From the NCBI GenBank assembly GCA_933207985.1, contig OW240917.1, positions 240,507,402-240,571,401 of the forward strand: a stretch of DNA of 64,000 nt, written 5' to 3'. Source of the DNA: Pelobates cultripes (lineage: Eukaryota; Chordata; Amphibia; Anura; Pelobatidae). This document shows positions 32,241 to 64,000 of this stretch, piece after piece (the first letter of the stretch is position 1; each line of letters opens with the position of its first letter). A program made the translations under genes and the position numbers. Under the pieces are notes generated by a model. The model had not been told where the DNA came from. It ran no database searches and saw only the letters and a program-made list of their open reading frames with translations.

Positions 32241-35200
32241 TTTTATATTCACATACATATTGAAAAGAAATGAGACACAGTGGTTTGATTCCAAGTGTAA
32301 TTAACCATTTATAAATAAGTACATTTTTTTCTTCCGTCCCATACAGTTTTCTTGTTGAATTTACAATTAAAGTCTGTATAGAGGGGCAGATTTGGGATGG
32401 AAGGAAAGATATTTCACATCTATCTCACATCTCACATGTACAGACAAGAAAAAAACGAGCAAGCAAATACAGCAGAAATGAAAAAAAAAGAAAAAACAGT
32501 TGTTGTGGAGGTGAGATGGGGGTCTTTTTAAATACCCCTGCACCTGGAGTGCATCCCCTCCGCCTCCTTCGTGGCCAGGCATCTGACATACATTGCTCCG
32601 CAGCGTAATACAGAATGCCCCGCTGGCTAAGGAGGAACGAGGAGCGGGAACAAAAATTATAAATCAACTTAGAAAGATTCTATTTTCCCATTTTGTTATT
32701 TACAAGTTATCACAATGCTCAAATCTGCTCCCACTGTCTCATCACCAAAGAGAAGGGGAGTGTGGGGGGGGTGGAGGGCAACCGTGGAAAACAAAAATTT
32801 GAAAGAAAACAAAAATAACCTCGTCCCCCACCACGATCTGAGCACTGCAATATATAAAAACAATGGTGGTGTTCTGTATATTAGTAAAGAGAACAGACCA
32901 TGCATTAGATAGATACACTGTACAAAGAATAGTCCTTCTGACTTGGGGGACAATGAGGGCAACCTCACAAGGTACGTCCTGTCTTTCCAACATGTGCAAT
33001 ACAGCTGCAAAATGGAAGGGAAGTGGGGGTGAGAAGGGGGTCTTAGGATGGCAAACAGAAAGCAGGTAATCACAGCAAAGAGGTGGCAATGGAATGTAAA
33101 ACAAGATCCTTAAAAAAAAACAAAAAAAAAAACACCCTAACACTGTGTTAGGGTTATGTTATAGTGCACTTTAGATGGATGGGGTTACCACTTCCTCAAA
33201 AGCATAGACAACCCATTGAGCTAGTCCCTTCACACATTTCAGATGTTGGCTAATTGTTAGATCAGCACAGTGGCCAAGAGAGACAGGAAGGTGGGGTTAT
33301 GGTTATTGGGAGCAAAGGGGGTTCTCTTAGGGTCTACGGGGGGAATAGATCTCGTTAGTGCTACAGACAGCGATATCCCTGAACTATGACCCTCAAAAAC
33401 CCAACAGGAAGGGCTTAACATTCACACACCATTTCAGACTTTCAGTATAAACACGCTCTGTTAAATGATCTGTTCCTGGCTGTGGGCAGATAACGGTAAA
33501 TACACCTGAGAGAGTGGGTGTTTACAAACAACAAAACTTTGTCTCATTATTGTGCGTCTGTGTAAAAAAAATGATAATGCGCTAGTTGCAGGAGAGTTGA
33601 TCGCCAATCCTTTGCTTTTTGTTTATGCTTTAAGTCTGGGCTACTCTAAACCACTTCATTTAGAACTATTGAGAAGCTCTAAATATGACCACTGCCAGAG
33701 CTGGGTATCAGCATTATACAGGGAAAATGTCTTCTCATGTGGATTCAGTCTTGACTCGTGTTTCACAAACCAGACCCCAACCTTGTAATGTAATAATCCA
33801 ACAAGAAACCTACACAAGCCTGAACGCCAACCAACGACACGGGCAGTCCAGCGTGCTCAAGATCCACAGAGCCTACCTATCCAACACCAGGAGACACAAC
33901 TGCAGAATACACAGTGCTTTAGTTAGGACTGCATTCTAGACTCAACGTCCCTGCTACTCATCGTAGATATGTCTCTCAAGGTGCAAACAGTTCGCAGTGA
34001 ACTGGTACCAAGTGATGGGCAGTGATTTAGTACCTATATAAGATATACTGGCTTGAGAAAGATAAAATACCAGCGTGGCAAAGCGCCATCCAACAGAACA
34101 GCTAAAAAAAAAATTAAAAAACGAACAAGCTGCATAATAAAATGTACCGTGGCCATGACAATGTGTGGATGCAAAATATGTGGAATGCAAACGCTGTTTC
34201 AGGGAGGTAAAACAATATTAATATAAAGTTAATGCTTATTAGGCTTTTTTTTTTTTTTTTAATAACATCTTAATTCATTAACGGAACGGCCTAAAATATT
34301 TTTAGTATCAACGATAATGGACTTTAATGTTCTGGTGTGAGCAGGGTTAAATCTCCGTTCAAATACAAGTAATTTAGCAATTTGGAATAATACATGAATC
34401 TCTTAAATTTATTTTAAGTTTAATTGCACTGATGTGTAAAAATTATTATAAGCAAAATGTAAAAAAAAAATTAAAACATTTTATTCATACTTAACGTTGT
34501 GTTGGGTATACATATAGGATTTTTTAAAAGCCCTTTTTGTCCTTTAAAATCTATATATAATATGAATGGGTGTGAACACCTAACGAGAAACCCTTTAAAT
34601 ACCAGGAGAACAAACACATGGCACGCATTCTAGATTTTGTTTTGGTTCAGAAGTTAAACAATTACCTCGGTGCTTAAGGGATTAAAAAAATAATAATTTA
34701 AAGTTTTACATTAAGACATTAAAATCTATATATAATCTATCAAAGGATTATAAAACCATTCACACACAAACATTTTTTTTTTTTTTTAAATCAAAGGATG
34801 TTCAACAAATGCAACTATCGCACTGGAAGTCTATTCGTGATCTGTGTTGGCATTTGTATTCCTATAATGTTTTTTTAAAATAATTTAGATATCTAGAACG
34901 AGATATGTATGAATATATATAGGGTAGTTGATATTTTATTTTAATACTTGTGTGTATTGCCAATGATTTCAGAATGATTAGACATACATAATTTACTAAA
35001 GATATTTATTTATGGGTTTGTACTTGCTGGTCATGTTTATATTATAGATGCCACCATGTGGTGAAAAGGGCAACAACTTTAAAACAAGTTGCAAATACCC
35101 CAGTCCTATTTGTCATTATTTTACACCTCGGAATAATTTAGATGTGGTCAAATATGCATCTGACTTTTTTTTTTTTTTTTTTAATAGTGTCATAAACCTA

Positions 35201-36509
35201 TAGCAGTCTAGTAGGTTTGTTTCTCATAATGAACATGTTTATAGTTGGAAATTTCCCTGTGCATTGCAAAATAATAATTGCTCCGTAGGAAAATAAAGTT
35301 GCACTTCTAAAATGCCACTGGAGTAAGCTGCTAAAATTCGTATTGGGACATGAAAAAAATAAAAATAAAAATTACATGCCATGTGGACATCCCAGTGCTT
35401 ATCATCCAATCTCAACCTAAGCCATCACCAACATTACCACTTTTCTGCTCTAAATATATTTGATCAATTTCAAATTAATTAAGTAACTAGAAGCTGCATG
35501 AGATCCAAAACACAGAATAACCCTTTTTTTTTTGTGGACTGTGCATTTATAGCTGCCCATTACCCAAATTGATACTAATCACAGAGATCGACTCAACAAG
35601 AGATCCATAGACCGTTAATGTTTTGAGGCCACTCGACAGTTACTTCCCCCCTGAATTCCTCAAGGAATACAGACACACCAACCTATATACTCATAAATAA
35701 ATTCAAAACTTGTCTTTCACCAAAAGTTTACAAAAGGCTAGAAGAATAGTGTGTGAAACTGGGTCAAGACTGAGCGAACTGAAATCGAAATATTAAACCT
35801 TAAAGTGAAGTGTACATTAAATAAACATCTAACTTTATGAAAAATAAGTGTGTCAGCTTTAAAATGTGAATGTACGTTTAAAGAGCCCTTTATTTTAAAA
35901 AACAAAATCAGGGTTCCCCCATTCTACTGAAGATGCCCTTAGTTTTGAGTCTTGTTAATAGCCACACAGTCTCTCTGTTCACACATAGAGGGTCTCACAA
36001 ATAATCCACACAAGCATGCCAGAATATCTGCCAAGCCCCAAGCACACTGCCTGCAGAAGCTTTGTCAATAGGAGTTAATGATTCACTCCTAATAAATCCC
36101 TATAAAGTTGGATAGGAGGGACTAGGGGCTGACCGGGTGGCCTAGTGAGGTTAAGTGCAATTTCTGGTTAAAATCTGTTAACAATAAAATACATTCCCAA
36201 ATTAAAATAGAAATGTGGAAAATGTGAGGGGGCTGTCCAGGTGTATACTCAAAGAATCCAAATTGTTCAGTACTAGATTAAACCCAGCACTAGAAAGCCA
36301 GCTCTGCTCAGTGTAGTGGGTGTACGAGACACTGATGTTAACAGTCCAGAACTAGCAAATGGAAGAGAAGGAATGGGAACAGACTGATGTCTCAGGAAGA
36401 TTTGCTTCATCACCAGATTTTAAGGAGGGTTTAGAGAGAATGAATGTTTGCAAAAGGATATGATACTCTGGTAAAGAAGGAAGCAGGTCTGGGTAAAGAG
36501 TCATTTGTC
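32240..36509 (-). other. TANC2: TANC2 3' UTR (probable, 3' limit unknown)
   Basis: This AT-rich stretch follows the TANC2 stop, has no recognisable transposon ends and has no coding signal. Mammalian TANC2 has a long 3' UTR, so much of this may be transcribed. Several TTTATT hexamers (AATAAA on the minus strand) occur, for example near 34483, so the end cannot be fixed. Assignment is by position only. Confidence 0.35.
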
Positions 36510-59548
<23,039 letters not shown>

Positions 59549-59579
59549 TCAGTCCAGCAATAAAGAGAAGTAGAACTTG

Positions 59580-60140
59580 AAGGGATACTATAGTTACCAA
59601 AACAACTTTAACTTAATGAAACAGTTTTAGCGTGTAAATCATGCGTCTGCAGTCTCAATGCTCAATTATCTGTCATTTACGAGTTAAATCACTTTGTTTA
59701 TTAACTCTAGTTAATCCTCCCTGCATGTGACTTGCAAAGCCTTCCTAAACACTTCCTGTAAAAGTCATCTAATGTTTATCCTTCCTTTATTGCAAGTTCT
59801 ATTTAATTTAGATTTTCTGATCCCTTGCTATGTTAATAGCTTGCTTGACCCTGCAAGAGACTCCTTTATTTGTTTAAAGTTGAATTTACAGAGGAGGAGA
59901 TAAAATAGTTTTAAGGTAAATTACATCTGATTGAAAGTGAAACCAGTTTTTTTTCATGCAGGCTGTGTCAATCAGAGTCAGGGGAGGTGTGACAAGGGCT
60001 GCATAAACAGAAACAAAGTGAATTAACTCCTGATTGGCAGTGAATTGAGCAGTGAAACCTTAGAGACGTGATCTACACACAAAAACCGCTTCATTAAGCT
60101 GAAGTTGTTTAGGTGACTATCTGTATAAAACTCAAAGGAT
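59580..60140. mobile_element. MITE-like interspersed repeat
   Basis: The left part AAGGGATACTATAGTTACCA then AAACAACTTTAACTTAATGA mirrors the right part TTCATTAAGCTGAAGTTGTT then TAGGTGACTAT, giving imperfect inverted ends. Related sequence occurs at about 47640-47960. Class uncertain, possibly a distant T2-like family. Confidence 0.5.
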
Positions 60141-60379
60141 CACTATAAAGTGTTATTTTAGATTAAAAATAATGTTCGATACGGTTTAATAAAACAGACC
60201 ACGGTCTTTATAAAGCAAGTGAAAACATTTAGGCTTTGCATACAAGATGGAGAAAAAATATCAGTTAAATTAGTTTTCTAGAATTGGCATATATTGAAAT
60301 AAAAAATCTGGGTGTCCGTACAGCATCCAGGTCCTCCATGTTTTATTTCCCTTTAATTCTGGTCTTTCCTCCCTCAAGT

Positions 60380-61190
60380 GTTGTTACTCCTGTGTCTGTC
60401 TCTCTCCAAGTCAACGGTGCTACCATCACAGCTCCACTACGCAGGCTCGCTGCTTTGGTGTTCTCTTTGACTCTGACCTCTCCTTTAAGGTTCATGTTCA
60501 ATCTATCGCCAAATCCTGTCATTTCCATCTCAAAAACATTGCGCGCATCCGCCCCTACTTAACGCCAGATGTGACTAAGGTGTTGGTCCATTCCACTGTG
60601 CTTACTCGCCTTGACTACTGTAATGCGCTTCTCAGTGGTCTTACGTACTTCCAACTTGCGCCGTTACAGTCCATAATGAATGCGGGGGCGAGGCTCATCT
60701 TCCTGTCTGCCCACACCTCCCATGCCTCACCCTTCTGTCAGTCCCTACATTGGCTTCCTATAAAATATAGAGCTCAACTTAAAATTCTGGCCCTTACGAT
60801 CTGCTGAAGACTTACGTCTATCTTCTGTCCGTACTCCCACCTCTGATGCTCGCCTTCAAGATTTCCCTCCTCCGTCAGATGCTCACCCAGTCTCCACTCC
60901 TTCAAAAAATCGTTAAAAACCCACTTCTTCATAAAAGCGTATCAATTAAACTGTTAATAGCTCCTTACTGATTCCTCTTCTGCAACTGTCATTAGTCTAA
61001 TACTATCCTTACCTTTTTGTGTCATTTTACCCCACTGCCTCTAGCATGTAAGCTCATTGAGCAGGGCCCTCAACCCCTCTGTTCCTGTGTGTCCAACTTG
61101 TCTGGTTACAACTACATGTCTGTTCGTCCACCCATTGTAAAGCGCTGCGGAATTTGATGGCGCAATATAAATAACATAATAATTATATTA
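60380..61190 (+). mobile_element. 3' fragment of an L2/CR1-like LINE
   Basis: The plus-strand frame reads VLVHSTVLTRLDYCNALLSG then LQSIMNAGARLIF and SLHWLPIKYRAQLKILALTI, the conserved C-terminal part of L2/CR1-group reverse transcriptases. After a break, FKKSLKTHFFIKAYQLN matches the usual protein end. A non-coding tail follows (AGCTCATTGAGCAGGGCCCT, then GCGCTGCGGAAT...GGCGCAATATAAATAA) and a TTA/TAA-rich terminus. It is 5'-truncated, with internal deletions and stops. Confidence 0.8.
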
Positions 61191-61403
61191 ATAATAATTT
61201 CCCCATTGCTGGGATTGGCAGCTTCATGTGGGGTCACTGCAGCATCGTTAGGTTAACACCTCTTGGAACCCAGATCGACGCGGTGGATGGTATTAAAAGG
61301 GATTATCCCCTGTGCCTGATTAGTAATTAGCTTGGAACAATTAAAGCCCAGAATTATGCACCTTCTTGATCTTACAGAAAAAAAACATTGCAGGTCAGCT
61401 ATG

Positions 61404-61481
61404 TTAACCCCTTAAGGACCAAACTTCTGGAATAAAAGGGAATCATGACATGTCACATGCCATGTGTCCTTAAGGGGTTAA
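61404..61481 (+). mobile_element. short palindromic MITE (copy 3 of 3)
   Basis: TTAACCCCTTAAGGACCAAA at the left, TGTCCTTAAGGGGTTAA at the right, interior TTCTGGAATAAAAGGGAATC. It is the best-preserved of the three copies and has TTAA at both tips. Confidence 0.75.
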
Positions 61482-61740
61482 TACTAAAAAGCTTTGTCTT
61501 GATACAGTTTTTTTGTTGTTGCTGAAGATTACACAATTCAAGCATGATCGGCAGATCACCAACTACACATTGTTATGGACGTTCGCCTCGCCAATGACAT
61601 CCATATCCAATGCTATGAGATCCAAGATCCAAATCAATAAATTTGACCAGAGTATCACTGATTAATCGGATCGATTAACTACAAGACCAAACTGAACGGG
61701 GATGCTTTTCAAAGTGGCATGTATGAGCTAGTTTGAGCAA

Positions 61741-61857
61741 CTTATTGTTCCTGTAACATTTTGTAATTGTCTCATTTATTGTTAAATTTCCTCTTTTTAT
61801 AATATTGTAAGGCACTGCGGAATAAGTTGGCGCTATATAAATGGAAATAATAAAAAT
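61741..61857 (+). mobile_element. 3' tail of a second L2-like LINE
   Basis: GGCACTGCGGAATAAGTTGG followed by CGCTATATAAATGGAAATAA is the same kind of 3' terminus as the fragment ending at 61190. Only the tail remains. Confidence 0.6.
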
Positions 61858-62244
61858 GTTTTCAGATTTTTATTATTCCTCAATTACCTAGAGGTTGCCA
61901 ACCATTAATGCAAACAATGTTTGAACATCTCCCCTCGTCAGTCACTTAGCAATACAGGTACTTACATTGATTGTTTTTTTGTTCATGACTACAGGAAGGG
62001 ATCTGTATTCAGACATTTACTGCTAGTACACAATTACTAATGCATTCTAAAATCTATCCCCATGCAGTATTTGTCTTCAACTTGCTGATCGCTCAATAAA
62101 TATAACTGCAATGAAGCGGTTTACACATCTATCTTGAAAACCAAATGGTATCAGACATACGTCTGGACCAACACCCAACCAGTGATTTAAAGGGACAATA
62201 TCACCCACAAGCCCAACAGTTGGTGACTACACAAAGCTATACAC

Positions 62245-62372
62245 CAAGGGTGCCCAAAAGGTATGTTTTTAAACTACAGATTTCATGATCTCTTGTCATT
62301 CTTGAAGCATTCAAAGCATCACGGGAGTTGTAGTTATACAACATCTGGAGTTCTATCTTTTGAGCACCCCTG
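62245..62372. mobile_element. hAT MITE with exact 8-bp target duplication
   Basis: Ends CAAGGGTGCCCAAAAG and CTTTTGAGCACCCCTG are imperfect inverted repeats. The flanks CTATACAC (62237-62244) and CTATACAC (62373-62380) are identical, as hAT insertion creates. 128 bp, non-coding. Confidence 0.85.
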
Positions 62373-64000
62373 CTATACACAATCTATACAATAAACCTAT
62401 GCAATTTCAGTTATCTGATATAAAGTAGTTGAGATGTGACTATACCAGAGTTGAAGAATTTTCCAAATCCACTATTCTGGTCTACATTTCGCAGATTAGT
62501 TTTTCGTTCGCTACAATTTGGAATTTAGTGACAAAATCCCAGATAGGACCCAGAGTCCTGCTCCCTTTCACAGTGATACCATGGCCTCCACAAGAGTCCA
62601 CAAGGTCCATATAACCATCTAGGCAGACACTTAACACAATAGGACATCTAGTATCATTTTATTGGACACATTTATGGTTTCAATGATCAGTTCCCTCTGT
62701 AATGGGACAAGACAGCTAAACATAATTAAACCTGCGTCCATTCTTAATGTTTGCTCACGCTGCCTTGCGCACTCTCCTTGTTTTTCCTGTAGGTATGTAT
62801 CATTGGATACAGTCCTTATATCAGTGGTTTTGTAAAGACAGAGCAGAGAGGCATCAATCATGAATCCACCTTTGTTGAAGTTTTGACATTCGGTGCTTTA
62901 TGTGATTCACAAGAGACGGCAACGATAGAACAGAAACATTAACACATGGTTAATCCTGCTTATTTCGATACCACTTCCATAATCCTTATTTTACCTTCAT
63001 GCATACATCTCTTCCTGCAAAGGGTATTCCACAGAACGGCACAATGTTAAGCTTTAATCTAAGTTTCTACTATGATCACATTCAGAAGGAAGCGTGGTCT
63101 ACTTTGCGACATAGGCAAGTGAAAAGAGCATATGCCGATGAACTTTGCCGCAGAATAGGGGTTAATCACTAGCTCAGATCTTCACAACTGTCCATTTCAC
63201 AAATCCTCTATAAATAACAGAATACAACAAGCAAGACTATCTCAAGAATCAGGGCTGTTGGGAGGTATGAATGAGGTAACAGATTTTAGATTGTTAGTTT
63301 AGGGATCGTAAAATATTAACCAACTGGTCATCTTAAAAGGCTTATCTGCAAACTTCTACATATGTGCAAAAACTTATATTAAAAAAATGTATTGACTGCT
63401 TTGTGATTGAAATATATATATGATACAATATAACCTTATTTATTAAATAAATATTCATTGAAAGTTCAACTTTAATATTCTAAGGATCAGAATCTCTGGA
63501 TACACTAGCAAACCCTCCCTTCATTAACTGTGATCTAATATAATTCTATGAAATGTGGCAACTTCACATTTAATTTACTAGCGGCGAGGACCTTTCACAA
63601 ATCCCTCTGTGTGTCACAAACATCCTCATTTTATTACCTTGCATAATTTAATGTCACAGGAAAGAGCAGGTGCATGACTTTATCATGATCTATACCTCAA
63701 GGTTATTAAACTAAAATTAAGCCTAGGTTGGGTCCCTTAAGGTGCTCCATATACATACACATGCTTTTCATTCTGATAATGTCCATTTATAAGCCTTTAA
63801 ATGGATTCCTAAATTGTAGCCAAATGATTCTATTCGTGTAAAAAATAAAAATAAAAAAAATTTCTAATTTTGTCAAGCACTAAACACAATGTGATGGACA
63901 ATTCAGTTATTGTGACTCAATTTGCATATTCCAAACAGTTTGAAAAATAGGTTGAATTGTTTTGAGAATTGCAGCAATTGTACATCTACCAACAGAGGAA

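Overview
This is a piece of a vertebrate nuclear genome, most likely from a frog. It has two spliced genes with GT-AG introns, no operon structure, and many transposon families that are typical of amphibian genomes: TTAA-flanked T2/Kolobok-like MITEs, hAT MITEs, a Tc1 element, an L2/CR1-like LINE and a Ngaro-type tyrosine-recombinase retrotransposon. The species call is an inference from the repeats and gene order. Nothing in the sequence names the species.

Layout. Positions 1-840 show nothing I can assign. About 840-6130 is a decayed Ngaro-type retrotransposon on the minus strand, with gag, RT/RNase H, tyrosine recombinase and an SGNH hydrolase, all interrupted by frameshifts or stops. 6130-16600 is gene-free and repeat-rich. 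It holds a T2-like MITE (6620-7074), a 60-bp tandem duplication, and a 2.9-kb non-autonomous hAT-like element (9047-11939) that carries a GA-rich minisatellite and a 116-bp near-perfect palindrome. CYB561 (cytochrome b561) runs on the plus strand: a probable 5' UTR exon lies near 16.7-17.0 kb and five coding exons lie at 19430-29062. They encode 250 residues with all four heme-ligand histidines (52, 86, 120, 159). TANC2 runs on the minus strand from the window's right side to its stop at 36510-36512. Fifteen coding exons are recognised, giving about 1451 C-terminal residues in order: end of the STAND NTPase, ankyrin repeats, TPRs, a Pro/Ser/Gln-rich tail and a C-terminal ESNV PDZ ligand. Its first exons lie beyond 64000.

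How the genes relate. CYB561 and TANC2 are tail to tail, about 7.4 kb apart stop to stop, the same arrangement as in mammals. The two proteins do not share a pathway. CYB561 is a transmembrane ascorbate-dependent electron carrier of secretory vesicles, and TANC2 is a postsynaptic scaffold. In mammals ACE lies on the 5' side of CYB561, but no ACE exon was recognised in the first 16 kb here.

I see no undescribed multi-gene system. The most unusual signals are: (1) a decayed tandem array in a TANC2 intron whose repeat unit is the exon's own 3' end plus its splice donor (about 42780-43300); (2) the hAT-like element with its internal palindrome and minisatellite; (3) a 73-nt splice-site-bounded open segment between the last two coding exons of CYB561; and (4) a 27-bp minisatellite that is open on both strands.
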